Assembly (NCBI GenBank): GCA_963834945.1
Contig: CAWIDT010000009.1
Coordinates: forward strand, 822,664-886,663
DNA from: R-RK-3 sp963834945
GTDB taxonomy: Bacteria > Pseudomonadota > Alphaproteobacteria > Rhizobiales > Rhodomicrobiaceae
Direction of reading: 5' to 3'
DNA length: 64,000 bases
Shown: one piece after another, positions 1 through 9,147 of the stretch
Numbering within the stretch: position 1 is the first letter of the stretch
Layout of the letters: each line of letters begins with the position of its first letter
Made by a program: the position numbers and the translations under genes
Notes under the pieces: generated by a model
What the model saw: only the letters and a program-made list of their open reading frames with translations
Told to the model about the DNA's origin: nothing
The model's database searches: none

Positions 1-1106
1 TCCTGCGCGTAGGACATAACGTCGGCCAGCACAAGGCGGCCTTCGGCGTCCGTGTTGATCACCTCGACGGTTTGCCCGGAAAGCGTGGTGACGATATCGC
101 CGGGGCGCTGCGCCGTTCCGCTGGGCATGTTCTCGGTGAGGCCGATGAGCCCGACGACGTTAAGCGGTGCCTTGCGTTTCGCCAGCGCCAGCATCGCGCC
201 GGTGACGGCCGCCGCACCGCCCATGTCGCCCTTCATGTCCTCCATGCCCGCCGCCGGCTTGATGGAAATGCCGCCGGTATCGAAGCACACGCCTTTACCG
301 ATCAGCGCGAGCGGCTTGGCATCGCGCTGGGCAGCGCCGTTCCAGCGCATGACCGCAACGCAACTCGGTTGCACGCTGCCCTGCCCCACCGCGAGAAGCG
401 CATTCATGCCTATGGTCTTGAGCTGACGCTGATCCAGGATTTCAACTTCGAGCCCGTCGCCGGCCAGCGCTTTGACGCGCCTGGCGAACTCTTCCGGATA
501 GAGCACGTTGGGCGGCTCGTTGACGAGGTCGCGGGCCAGCGCGACGCCCTCGCCCAGGCCCTTCAATGCGCCGAATTCCTTCACCGCCTCCTGCGGCTGA
601 GTGCATAAAATCCGCGCCGAACTTAGACTGTTGAGATCATCCTCTTCATCTTTGACAACTTCCTTTTTCTTCTTGTATTTCTTGAACTCATAGCCGCGCA
701 GCATCATGCCCAGCGCGATCAGCGCCACGCTCCGGGCAGCCACCGGCCTGCCCTCCCCTATCTCGACCAGCAGGTCGGCGGATGAGGCGCGGGCCGCCGC
801 CAGCCGCGCCCTGATCCGTCCGCCCAAACTGACCCAATCCAGCTCGGAATATTTCTGCGCGGAGCCAAGCCCCAAAAGCAGCAGCCGGTCGAGATCGACC
901 CCGCCCGGCGCAATCAGGTCCAAAAATGCCTTCTTGCCGCCGCTGAACTTCGACACGCGCGCGGCGCGGGCCAGCTGTCCGCCGGAGCGCTCGTCCAGCG
1001 TCGTCAAGGCGGGCGGAAACGCTTCCGCAGATTCGCTGAGGCCGACGCGAACGCGCTCCCGCGCATCCTTGATGGCGCCAAAGCTGATTTCAGTAGGTTT
1101 GGTCAT
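1..1106 (-). CDS. pepA: Leucyl aminopeptidase, M17 family (partial, 3' end outside window)
   Basis: Cytosolic metallo-aminopeptidase that removes N-terminal residues from peptides. About 368 N-terminal codons lie in the window and the C-terminus runs off the left edge. The M17 metal and active-site signatures are visible: GKGVCFDTGGISIKPA at about residue 270, MKGDMGGA just after it, and NTDAEGRL at about residue 351. The non-catalytic N-terminal macro-like domain precedes them, and RDLVNEPPNVLYP marks the domain boundary. The start ATG at 1106 gives the usual N-terminus. A lysine-rich KKYKKKK stretch sits between the domains. It is divergent from lptF, the standard alphaproteobacterial arrangement. 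Confidence 0.95.
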   Translation of the reverse strand, partial: MTKPTEISFGAIKDARERVRVGLSESAEAFPPALTTLDERSGGQLARAARVSKFSGGKKAFLDLIAPGGVDLDRLLLLGLGSAQKYSELDWVSLGGRIRARLAAARASSADLLVEIGEGRPVAARSVALIALGMMLRGYEFKKYKKKKEVVKDEEDDLNSLSSARILCTQPQEAVKEFGALKGLGEGVALARDLVNEPPNVLYPEEFARRVKALAGDGLEVEILDQRQLKTIGMNALLAVGQGSVQPSCVAVMRWNGAAQRDAKPLALIGKGVCFDTGGISIKPAAGMEDMKGDMGGAAAVTGAMLALAKRKAPLNVVGLIGLTENMPSGTAQRPGDIVTTLSGQTVEVINTDAEGRLVLADVMSYAQ

Positions 1107-1338
1107 AATCTCTGCCTTGTCGCGGCTTGGGCGGCATCGGTAAAACGGTCTGTCGCACTCTCGGGCCGGGCGCTGAAGGTCTGCGACGCAATCGGATGAA
1201 AGAGCTGGTCTGATTGGGGTTGTTACTGTACACAAGCCGCACGCCAATGCAACGTCAAGCGCTCTCTCGCCGAAAATCCGCCATCTTACCGTGAGACCGC
1301 AAGAGGCGGCGCTCCACTCTGATGGCAAGACCCCGCTC

Positions 1339-2493
1339 ATGGATATCATCGGCCGCTATATCTTTCGCCAGACTGCAGGCGCCTTGGCGATGATCCTGGT
1401 CACGCTGACGCTGATCGTGTGGATGACGACGGCCTTGCGGCAGATTTCGCTGGTCACCAATCAGGGCCAGAGCCTTCTGATCTTCCTGAAGATCACCCTG
1501 CTTGCCATGCCGAACCTGATTGCGACCGTCGCGCCCGTGGCGCTGCTCATCTCGGCGCTGCATTCGCTCAACCGGTTGAGCGGCGACAGCGAGCTGATCG
1601 TGCTTTCGGCCTCCGGTTCGACGGTGTGGCGGGTCATGAAGCCCTATCTGCTGCTGGCGTTTCTGGTGTCGGCGTTTACCTTTTGGACCAATGCCGAACT
1701 GGCGCCGCAGTCGATGCGAATTTTGCGCGACTACGCGATCAAGGTCCGCACCGATCTCATCGGCCAGGTGCTGCAGCCCGGCAAATTCTCGTCTCCCGAA
1801 ACCGGGCTGACCATCCATATTGCCGACCGCGCGGCGAACGGGGATCTGGTGGGCCTGATGATCCATGACGAGCGGGATCCGTCGCAGATCATGACCTATC
1901 TGGCAGAACACGGCCGCATCGTGAAGCAGGAGGACGGTCGCGCTCTCCTCATCATGCGGGATGGCCATATCCAGAGGCAGAACGGCAAGTCCAAGGCGGT
2001 GCAGATCATCGTTTTCGACAGCTATCTGTTCGACATCAGCCAGTTCGGCCCGAAGGAAGGCGCCAGGGATTTCAAGCCGCGCGAACGCTACCTGAGCGAA
2101 CTGCTCTATCCCGATGAGAACGATGCCTATTACAAGCAGAACAAGGGGAAGTTCCGCTCCGAGCTGCACGACCGGCTCTCCAATCCGCTCTACTCCATTT
2201 TTTTCGTGCTGATTACGGGTGTGCATCTTGCCTATCCGCGCACGACGCGCGACAGCCGCATGCAAAGCCTCTTCACCGCGTTCGCGGTGTCGGCCGGCTT
2301 GCGCGTCGTCGGGCTTGCGGGGGTGAATATGCTGACGAAAAGTCCGAGCGGCGCCTGGATTGTCTGGGGAGTGCCGCTGGTCGGCATTGCCGTGACCCTC
2401 GCGATGGTCCACTACGAGATCAGGCCGCTGTCGCTGCCGAAAATATCCTTCGGCGCCCTGCGCCGTCCCAAAGCCGTCCGCCAGACCGGCTGA
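1339..2493 (+). CDS. lptF: LPS export ABC transporter permease LptF
   Basis: Inner-membrane permease of the LptB2FG complex, which extracts lipopolysaccharide from the inner membrane for transport across the periplasm. The protein is 384 aa from the ATG at 1339, which gives the family N-terminus MDIIGRYIFRQ. A longer GTG-initiated reading from 1291 adds 16 residues with no family character. Three hydrophobic segments at the N-terminus (about residues 13-115) and three at the C-terminus (about 270-360) flank a periplasmic beta-jellyroll domain, as in the YjgP/YjgQ family. It is followed after 36 bases by lptG, with lptD next, so the first three genes make one LPS transport operon. Confidence 0.93.
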   Translation: MDIIGRYIFRQTAGALAMILVTLTLIVWMTTALRQISLVTNQGQSLLIFLKITLLAMPNLIATVAPVALLISALHSLNRLSGDSELIVLSASGSTVWRVMKPYLLLAFLVSAFTFWTNAELAPQSMRILRDYAIKVRTDLIGQVLQPGKFSSPETGLTIHIADRAANGDLVGLMIHDERDPSQIMTYLAEHGRIVKQEDGRALLIMRDGHIQRQNGKSKAVQIIVFDSYLFDISQFGPKEGARDFKPRERYLSELLYPDENDAYYKQNKGKFRSELHDRLSNPLYSIFFVLITGVHLAYPRTTRDSRMQSLFTAFAVSAGLRVVGLAGVNMLTKSPSGAWIVWGVPLVGIAVTLAMVHYEIRPLSLPKISFGALRRPKAVRQTG

Positions 2494-2529
2494 TGATGGC
2501 GGCATGATCCGGCCAAGAGACAAAACGCT

Positions 2530-3621
2530 ATGTTCGCCGTGAATACCTTAGGCCGTTACTTCATCGCCAAGCTGTTCACCATGATTCTGGTGGTTTACGG
2601 CGTCTGCATCATGCTGGTTTTCTTTATCGACTTCGTCGAAATGATGCGCGAAGCGGCCAAGGTCGACATTTCGGCGGGCCAGGTCGTTTTCCTGACGCTG
2701 TTGCGCCTGCCCTCCTTCGCCGAGCTGATCCTGCCCTTTGCGGTGCTGATCGGGGCGATCGCGGCGTTTCTCATGCTGAGCCGCAGCTCCGAACTCGTGA
2801 TCGTGCGCGCCTCCGGCGTTTCAGTGTGGCAGTTCCTGACCCCGGCGATGCTGCTGGGGCTGCTCATCGGAATATTTTCCATCACCATTTACAATCCGCT
2901 GGCCGCCCAGGCCAAGATTGCGGCGGACCAGGTTTTCGCCGATACGTTCGCCGCCCAAGGCACCGGCCAGGACAAGACCGACACCGCCCGATGGATCCGC
3001 CAGGACGGGCCCGACGGGCAGTCGATTCTCTATGCGCGGGCCAGCGCGAACCGCGGAACGAAGCTGGCCGGGTTAACGCTGTTGCAATTTGATCTCAACA
3101 AAAAGTTTATTGAGAGAATCGAAGCAGATAAGGCGAATTTGCGGCGGGGTTATTGGGAGCTGGAGAACGCCAATGTCTCCAGTTCTGGCGCGCTGCCGCA
3201 ATTCTACAAGAGGTACTTTGTAAGCACATACCTTGATTTAAACCAAGTAGCCGAGAGCGTTGACACGGTTGAAAGCGTATCGTTTTGGGAACTTCCTGAA
3301 TTTATAGACTTTGCTGGCAAGGCTGGTCTGTCGACAATTGCTTATAAGCTTCAATATCAGCAGCTTCTCGCGCGGCCATTTTTGATGGTTGCCATGGTGC
3401 TTTTGGCGGCGACTTGCGCGCTCAAACCCTTTCGTTTCGGCAAGATACAGACTATGGTGGTCGCCGGGCTGAGCGGTGGTTTTGGCTTTTTTATCCTGGT
3501 CGAGCTATCGCGTAAATTGGGCATGTCCGGCTACATATCGGCGGGGGTGGCGGCATGGGCGCCAATAGCCATCGGCAGTTTGCTGGCATTGACGATCTTG
3601 CTGCATCAGGAGGACGGCTGA
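2530..3621 (+). CDS. lptG: LPS export ABC transporter permease LptG
   Basis: Second permease subunit of the LptB2FG lipopolysaccharide extractor. It has 363 aa and the same layout as LptF: TM segments at about residues 10-35, 55-75 and 100-120, a periplasmic jellyroll, then three C-terminal TM segments. The start MFAVNTLGRYFIAKLF is typical. Bases 3061-3360, which encode the periplasmic domain, are about 46% GC by hand count, against about 65% in a 60-base sample of lptD, and use codons unlike the rest of the operon. The frame stays open across it. The stop is 3 bases before the lptD start. Confidence 0.93.
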   Translation: MFAVNTLGRYFIAKLFTMILVVYGVCIMLVFFIDFVEMMREAAKVDISAGQVVFLTLLRLPSFAELILPFAVLIGAIAAFLMLSRSSELVIVRASGVSVWQFLTPAMLLGLLIGIFSITIYNPLAAQAKIAADQVFADTFAAQGTGQDKTDTARWIRQDGPDGQSILYARASANRGTKLAGLTLLQFDLNKKFIERIEADKANLRRGYWELENANVSSSGALPQFYKRYFVSTYLDLNQVAESVDTVESVSFWELPEFIDFAGKAGLSTIAYKLQYQQLLARPFLMVAMVLLAATCALKPFRFGKIQTMVVAGLSGGFGFFILVELSRKLGMSGYISAGVAAWAPIAIGSLLALTILLHQEDG

Positions 3622-3624
3622 CGC

Positions 3625-5934
3625 ATGAAATCTGAGGCTTTGCATGGGGGAAGCAAGCCTTGCTCGGCATCGGTATCCTGGACGGCTCGGTTGAGGCCGT
3701 CGAGAATACAGTTTGCAGTGCGGCTATTCGCTTGCCTGCTGGCAGCGGTGACGCTCGCCGGTGCTGGGCCAGCCATGGCAAAGGGTGATTTGCTCAAGCC
3801 TCAGATCAACAAGGACGGCAGCAACCAGCCCTTACTGCTGCAAGCCGACGAACTGGTGTACAACAAGAACGGCGACGAGATCATCGCCAAGGGCAATGTC
3901 GAGGTCTATTACAAGAATTACGCGCTGCTCGCTGATAATCTGACCTACGATCAGAAGGCGAATACGCTGAATGCCGTGGGTAATGTCCGCATCAAGGAAC
4001 CCGACGGCGCAGTGATCAACGCTGACCGCATCACCCTGACCGACGATTTCCGCGACGGCTTCATCCGGTCCTTCCGCACCGTGACCAAGGAAGAGGCGCG
4101 CATCGCCGCCAGCAGCGCCTATAAGGACGGCAACACCACCGTATTCGTGCGCGGCGTCTACACGCCATGCAAGCAATGCGCCGACAATCCCGACGCCCCG
4201 CCAATCTGGCGCATCCGCGCCGACAAGATCACGCACGTGAAAGACGAAGGGAACGTCTATTTCGAGGATGGCGTCTTCGAAGTGTTCGGCCTGCCGCTCG
4301 TCTGGGTACCGTATTTCTACTATCCGGACCCGAGCGTAAAGCGCCGTTCCGGGTTCCTGGCGCCCGAAGTCAGCCATTCGAACGATCTCGGCTTTGCCGG
4401 CGGCGTGCCCTACTATTATGCGCTCTCGCAGAGCGCGGATCTCACTGTCACGCCGATCATGACCACCGAGGCGGGGTTCCTGCTGAAGACTGAATGGCGG
4501 CAGCGGCTGGAGCATGGCAGCTACCGCGTCGACGCGGCCGGTGTGTACAATGACGATCCGGATCCCTCCTCGGGCCGGGATTCCAAGTTTCGCGGCAGCC
4601 TTCAGACCAAGGGCGAGTTCGACCTCGGGTCCTTCTGGAAATGGGGCTGGGACGCCACGCTGGAAAGCGACGATACGTTCCGCCGCTTCTACAAGCTGGA
4701 CGATATCTATGACACGGACCGGGTTTCCACGGTCTATATCGTCGGGCAAAACGACAGGAACTATTTCTCCGCCAACCTTTATCATTTTGGCGGCCTGACG
4801 GCGCTGGACGACGACAATACCGATTCCGTCGTTCACCCGTCCATCGACTACAATTACATCTTTGCCGATCCGGTCGTGGGCGGCGAGTTGAGCTACGACG
4901 CCAATGTGCTGAGCCTGTCGCGCGACAATGGCGGCGACGTGAACCGGATTGTCAACCAGGCTAAATGGCGGCGGAGCTTTACCGATCCGATCGGGGAGAT
5001 TTTTACGCCATTCGCGCAGGCCCGCGCCGATCTGTATAAAACCACCAGCTTTACCGATCCGCTGACCGGTGAGTCGGAGGACAGCACCACGGCATTCCGC
5101 GGTTCGGCCGTAGCCGGGCTCGAATATCGCTATCCGTTCGTGAAGCACACCGAGAACACCACGCAAATCATCGAGCCGATCGCGCAGGTGCTCGTGCGGC
5201 CGGACATCAAGGATCAGGGCAAGCTTCCCAATGAGGATGCCCTCAGCCTCGTCTATGACGATACGCTGCTGTTCGATACCGACAAATTCTCCGGCTATGA
5301 CCGGCTGGAAACCGGCACCCGCGCCAATGTCGGGGTCCAATACACCATCGATACGCCGAACGGCTGGAACGCGAGGGTCGTCGCCGGGCAGAGCTACCAG
5401 CTCGCGGGTGAAAACTCGTTCGGTGCGGATACCGGTCTGTCCAATAGCCAGTCCGATTATGTGGCGGGTGTCTACATCGACCTGTCCCGCAATCTCCAGT
5501 TCGTTTCGCAGGTGCGGCTGGACGAGCGTGACCTCTCGGTCCAGCGGCAGGACTTCCAGCTGACCGGCTCTTACGGCCCGTTCCTTGCCGCGGCCAATTA
5601 CGTGAATGCGCAAGCGCAGCCGGCGCTTGGCTTTCCCGATGATCGCGAAGAGATTGCGGCGGCCGGGGCAATCAAGCTGGCGGACCATTGGACACTGTTC
5701 GGCGACATCCGCTACGATCTGGACAATGACCAAATGGTCCGCAATTCTGTCGGGTTGAAATATGCCGACGAGTGCTTCATGCTGTCCGTGAGCTATGTCG
5801 AAACCAACATCACTGACGGCGAGATCAGACCGGATCAGACGGTGTTGGTGCGGTATAATCTGACCAATCTAGGTGGAAACGCTGATAAGACCGACACGAT
5901 CGGTACATTCAGAGACACGCCAGTGATAAAATAA
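3625..5934 (+). CDS. lptD: LPS assembly outer-membrane protein LptD
   Basis: Outer-membrane beta-barrel that, with LptE, inserts lipopolysaccharide into the outer leaflet. It has 769 aa. A long N-terminal region ends in a hydrophobic signal sequence with an apparent AMA|KG cleavage site at about residues 51-52. An OstA/LptA-like jellyroll follows (about residues 65-220; DELVYNKNGDEIIAKGNVEV is the conserved entry), then the LptD barrel with YFYYPDPSVKRRSGFLAPE. The cysteine pair in YTPCKQC is typical of alphaproteobacterial LptD. The ATG at 3625 sits behind AGGAGG spanning the end of lptG. The first 30 residues are unusually long for a signal peptide, so a later start is possible. Confidence 0.93.
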   Translation: MKSEALHGGSKPCSASVSWTARLRPSRIQFAVRLFACLLAAVTLAGAGPAMAKGDLLKPQINKDGSNQPLLLQADELVYNKNGDEIIAKGNVEVYYKNYALLADNLTYDQKANTLNAVGNVRIKEPDGAVINADRITLTDDFRDGFIRSFRTVTKEEARIAASSAYKDGNTTVFVRGVYTPCKQCADNPDAPPIWRIRADKITHVKDEGNVYFEDGVFEVFGLPLVWVPYFYYPDPSVKRRSGFLAPEVSHSNDLGFAGGVPYYYALSQSADLTVTPIMTTEAGFLLKTEWRQRLEHGSYRVDAAGVYNDDPDPSSGRDSKFRGSLQTKGEFDLGSFWKWGWDATLESDDTFRRFYKLDDIYDTDRVSTVYIVGQNDRNYFSANLYHFGGLTALDDDNTDSVVHPSIDYNYIFADPVVGGELSYDANVLSLSRDNGGDVNRIVNQAKWRRSFTDPIGEIFTPFAQARADLYKTTSFTDPLTGESEDSTTAFRGSAVAGLEYRYPFVKHTENTTQIIEPIAQVLVRPDIKDQGKLPNEDALSLVYDDTLLFDTDKFSGYDRLETGTRANVGVQYTIDTPNGWNARVVAGQSYQLAGENSFGADTGLSNSQSDYVAGVYIDLSRNLQFVSQVRLDERDLSVQRQDFQLTGSYGPFLAAANYVNAQAQPALGFPDDREEIAAAGAIKLADHWTLFGDIRYDLDNDQMVRNSVGLKYADECFMLSVSYVETNITDGEIRPDQTVLVRYNLTNLGGNADKTDTIGTFRDTPVIK

Positions 5935-6033
5935 GCCGATATCGATCCTGGCGGTTTGGCGTGGCTGGGCATAAAAGTTAACGCCGCTTGAGGTGGTGTC
6001 ACGAATCCGCCTAGCTTCGGGTACTATAAGAGT

Positions 6034-6055
6034 GGTCGAGACCTTGGTCTCCACC
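6034..6055. promoter_or_regulatory. Inverted repeat upstream of the surA-like gene
   Basis: A 22-base near-perfect inverted repeat (GAGACC-TT-GGTCTC core, extended by GGT/ACC with one mismatch) lies 34 bases before the surA-like start, in the 155-base gap after lptD. No T-run follows, so it is not an obvious terminator. It could be a protein-binding site or a 5' UTR hairpin. Function is inferred from position only. Confidence 0.25.
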
Positions 6056-6089
6056 CTGACCGAATGCGCAACGCACGGCGGAATTTTGC

Positions 6090-7190
6090 TTGATGATCCT
6101 GAAACTGAATGAGTGCCATGCTTCGTGGCTGCTGGGCTTTGCGCTTGGCGCCTTATTGATCGTTGCACTCCCATCCGGTGCAGGCGCGCAAAGCGTCATC
6201 GTGCTGGTCAATGACGAGCCCATCACCAGCTATGACGTGGCGCAGCGCCAGCGTTTTCTCGCGGTGACGTCGGGGCTGGGCGATAAGATGCGCGCCGCGC
6301 TGAAGTCGGAGTCTACCCAGAAGGCCTTCCGCGCCTTTATGGCCGAGCAGCACCCGCAATCGAAAGAGGAAGCCGATGAGCTGCAGAAGAAATTCGTCGC
6401 CCAGTTGCAGCAGCAAGTGGTCGCCAATTCCAGCGGTTCCTTGCGTAAGGAGGCGATCGATCAGCTGATCGACGAGCATTTGATGGTTCAGGCCGCGCGC
6501 GAGCAAAAGATTACCGTGTCGGAGGCCGAGGTCGATGCGAGCCTCACCCGCATGGCGCAAGGCGGCGCGAACAAGAATACGCTCGAGCAATTTCTGGCCC
6601 AATTCAAGCAGCAGGGCATCGACCCCGTGACCTTGAAGGACCGCATCCGGGCCCAGACTGCCTGGCGTGACCTTATCAAGCGCATCTATGGCTCGCAGGT
6701 CCGCTCATCGGTTTCCAGCATCACTTCTCCTGAAGATGAGGCGGCCGCCGGCGGAACGCTCGTTGACGTCCAGATCGTGAAGTTCACCATGCCGCCAAAG
6801 GCCGATCAGAAGCTGGTCGCCCAGCGCCTGGTCGACATGGAGAAGCTTCGCAAGCGCTTTTCGACCTGCGCGGCACTGCCGGAAATGGTCAAGGAGGTGA
6901 GCGGCGCCACGCTGCAGAGCGTCAAGCAGGCCAATATCTCGGAATTTCGCGGCGATGTCCGTGCCGCCCTCACCAAGGCCAAGGCCGGGGAGATGACCCC
7001 ACCCATCATCAGCGGCGGAACGGTCGAGAGCCACGCGCTCTGTACAAAAAAGGTGACGGTGGCGTCGGCGAAGGACGAGCAGAAGTCAGAATCGAAAGAC
7101 AAGATCCAGGAAGAATTTCAGCTCTATTCGCGGCGTCATCTCAAGGACATGAAAGATCGCGCCTTGCTCAAATATCCCAAAAACAGCTGA
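6090..7190 (+). CDS. SurA-like periplasmic chaperone / peptidyl-prolyl isomerase domain protein
   Basis: Periplasmic chaperone of the SurA group, which escorts outer-membrane proteins such as LptD. It has 366 aa. A signal peptide ends near GAGAQS (about residues 30-35), followed by the SurA N-terminal motif VNDEPITSYDVAQRQRF. The C-terminal half is a divergent parvulin-like region, and it is uncertain whether it has isomerase activity. There are two adjacent possible starts (6090 and 6093). Its place between lptD and pdxA-rsmA matches the usual surA locus. The stop is one base before the pdxA start. Confidence 0.85.
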   Translation: MMILKLNECHASWLLGFALGALLIVALPSGAGAQSVIVLVNDEPITSYDVAQRQRFLAVTSGLGDKMRAALKSESTQKAFRAFMAEQHPQSKEEADELQKKFVAQLQQQVVANSSGSLRKEAIDQLIDEHLMVQAAREQKITVSEAEVDASLTRMAQGGANKNTLEQFLAQFKQQGIDPVTLKDRIRAQTAWRDLIKRIYGSQVRSSVSSITSPEDEAAAGGTLVDVQIVKFTMPPKADQKLVAQRLVDMEKLRKRFSTCAALPEMVKEVSGATLQSVKQANISEFRGDVRAALTKAKAGEMTPPIISGGTVESHALCTKKVTVASAKDEQKSESKDKIQEEFQLYSRRHLKDMKDRALLKYPKNS

Positions 7191-7191
7191 T

Positions 7192-8235
7192 ATGTCCGGC
7201 GACCGGGCCGAACCCAAGCCCATTGCGCTGACGGCGGGCGATCCCGCGGGCATCGGACCCGATATTACGCTTGCAACCTGGGAGAGGCGGCTTTCGGACG
7301 ATCTTCCTGCCTTTGCCTTGCTGGGTGATCCCGATCATCTGAAACGGCGCGCCGAGCTGATGGGAATGCGCGTCCCGCTCGCGCCGATCTCGGACATCTC
7401 CGAAGCCACTGAAATTTTTGCCAGAGCGCTTCCGGTCCTGCCGGTCCGGTCGGTGCCGGGCATCGAGGCTGGCCAGCCGTACGTGGCGGCCGCACCGGCC
7501 ATCATCGAGAGCATCGAAGCAGCCGTGCGTCTGGCCATGAACGGTAAGGCGCGCGCGGTGGTCACGAACCCCATTGCCAAACATGTGCTGATTGCGGCCG
7601 GCTTCGCGCATCCCGGGCACACGGAATTTCTCGGCGCTCTCGCCCGGGCGCAGGGCAAGCATGCCTCCCCCGTGATGATGCTGTGCGGCCCGGATCTGCG
7701 CGTCGTGCCGGTGACCATCCATATTCCGCTGGCGCGCGTTCCGGTGGAGCTGAGCGCCGACCGCATCGTCGAAACCGCGCGCGTGACCGCCGCCGGCCTC
7801 AGGCGCTGGTTCGGCATAGGGCGTCCGCGCCTGGCCGTAACCGGCCTGAACCCGCATGCTGGCGAAGGCGGCGCCATGGGTAATGAAGAACAAACGATCA
7901 TCGCGCCGGCCTTGGCGTTGCTGCGCGACGAGGGCCTCGATGTGACAGGTCCGCATCCTGCCGATACGCTGTTTCATGCCCGGGCGCGGGGCCGATACGA
8001 CGCTGCCATTGCCATGTACCACGATCAGGCGCTCGTCCCGCTGAAAACGCTGGCCTTCGATGAGGGCGTCAACGTCACGCTCGGCCTGCCCTTCATCCGC
8101 ACCTCGCCCGATCATGGCACCGCGTTCGATATCGCCGGCACCGGCACGGCGCGGCCCGACAGCCTGATCGCCGCGCTGCGGCTCGCCGCACGCATGGCCG
8201 CGTGCGAAGGCGCGCCGCCTCAGCCGCCCGCATGA
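7192..8235 (+). CDS. pdxA: 4-hydroxythreonine-4-phosphate dehydrogenase
   Basis: NAD-dependent oxidation and decarboxylation of 4-phosphohydroxy-L-threonine in pyridoxal phosphate synthesis. It has 347 aa. Family signatures visible: LTAGDPAGIGPDI at the N-terminus, NPIAKHVL followed by HPGHTEFL (a metal-binding His), MYHDQALVPLKTLAF, and PFIRTSPDHGTAFDIAG near the C-terminus. It is translationally coupled to rsmA by an ATGA overlap. Confidence 0.95.
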   Translation: MSGDRAEPKPIALTAGDPAGIGPDITLATWERRLSDDLPAFALLGDPDHLKRRAELMGMRVPLAPISDISEATEIFARALPVLPVRSVPGIEAGQPYVAAAPAIIESIEAAVRLAMNGKARAVVTNPIAKHVLIAAGFAHPGHTEFLGALARAQGKHASPVMMLCGPDLRVVPVTIHIPLARVPVELSADRIVETARVTAAGLRRWFGIGRPRLAVTGLNPHAGEGGAMGNEEQTIIAPALALLRDEGLDVTGPHPADTLFHARARGRYDAAIAMYHDQALVPLKTLAFDEGVNVTLGLPFIRTSPDHGTAFDIAGTGTARPDSLIAALRLAARMAACEGAPPQPPA

Positions 8236-9083
8236 GCGAGCGCGCGTCCGACGGGCTGCCGCCGCTGCGCGACATCATCCGCGACATCGGGCTGTCGGCA
8301 AGGAAGTCGCTGGGTCAGAACTTCATCCTCGATCTCAACCTCACGGGACGGATTGCGCGCGGCGCCGGACCGCTCGATCAAGTGACGGTTGCCGAAATCG
8401 GGCCAGGTCCAGGCGGCCTCACCCGCGCACTGCTCGCGGAAGGCGCCGCCCGGGTCATCGCGGTGGAGAAGGATGCCCGCTGCCTGCCGGCGCTGGAGGC
8501 AATCTCGGCCCATTATCCGGGCCGCCTGACGGTGATCGAAGGGGACGCCCTCGATGTGGACTGGCCGGCGCTACTGCCCGCCGGCGAAAAGGCGCGCATC
8601 GTCGCCAACCTGCCCTATTCCGTCGCGACGCCGCTGCTGATCGGCTGGCTCAAAGCCGAACCGTGGCCGCCCTGGTGGGACCGCATGGTGCTGATGTTCC
8701 AGCGCGAGGTCGCCGAACGGATCGTCGCCCAGCCGGGAGGCAAATCCTACGGGCGGCTCGCGGTTCTGGCGCAGTGGCGCTGCGAGGCGCGCATCCTGTT
8801 CCACTTGCCGCCCCGCGCCTTTACGCCGCCGCCGAAGGTCGCCTCCTGCGTCGTCGAGTTTCGCCCGAGGCCCATACCGCTCGACGCGGGAAGCGCCGCC
8901 ATGCTGGAGCGTGTGACCGCCGCCGCTTTCGGACAGCGCCGCAAGATGCTGCGGGCCAGCCTCAAAGCGCTTCCGGGCGCGGTACCGCTGCTTGATGAGC
9001 TGGGGATCGAACCTTCGGAGCGCGCCGAACAGCTCGCAATCGCCGATTTCTGCCGCCTCGCGGCTCGGCTGGCCGCCGGCTGA
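8232..9083 (+). CDS. rsmA: 16S rRNA (adenine1518/1519-N6)-dimethyltransferase
   Basis: Dimethylates two adjacent adenines in the 3'-terminal hairpin of 16S rRNA. It has 283 aa from the ATG at 8232, which overlaps the pdxA stop (ATGA); an in-frame start 30 bases upstream is less likely. Motifs: SLGQNFILD, the SAM-binding EIGPGPGGLTRALL, and catalytic NLPYSVATPLL. The C-terminal substrate domain ends at the stop. It is last in the lpt-surA-pdxA-rsmA run and converges on gmk with a 64-base gap. Confidence 0.96.
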   Translation: MSERASDGLPPLRDIIRDIGLSARKSLGQNFILDLNLTGRIARGAGPLDQVTVAEIGPGPGGLTRALLAEGAARVIAVEKDARCLPALEAISAHYPGRLTVIEGDALDVDWPALLPAGEKARIVANLPYSVATPLLIGWLKAEPWPPWWDRMVLMFQREVAERIVAQPGGKSYGRLAVLAQWRCEARILFHLPPRAFTPPPKVASCVVEFRPRPIPLDAGSAAMLERVTAAAFGQRRKMLRASLKALPGAVPLLDELGIEPSERAEQLAIADFCRLAARLAAG

Positions 9084-9147
9084 GGCAACATAGGGCGCGG
9101 CGCGGATCTCGCCAGACCGTGGCGCTTGAGAACCAGGCGAGGGCAGC

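Noticed and set aside
1255..2523. 422-codon minus-strand frame opposite lptF
   Set aside because: No family similarity; lptF is unambiguous on the other strand.
3832..5733. Long minus-strand open frame opposite lptD (633 codons)
   Set aside because: It mirrors the codon structure of lptD, has no recognisable domain and no ribosome site. It is an antisense shadow typical of GC-rich DNA.
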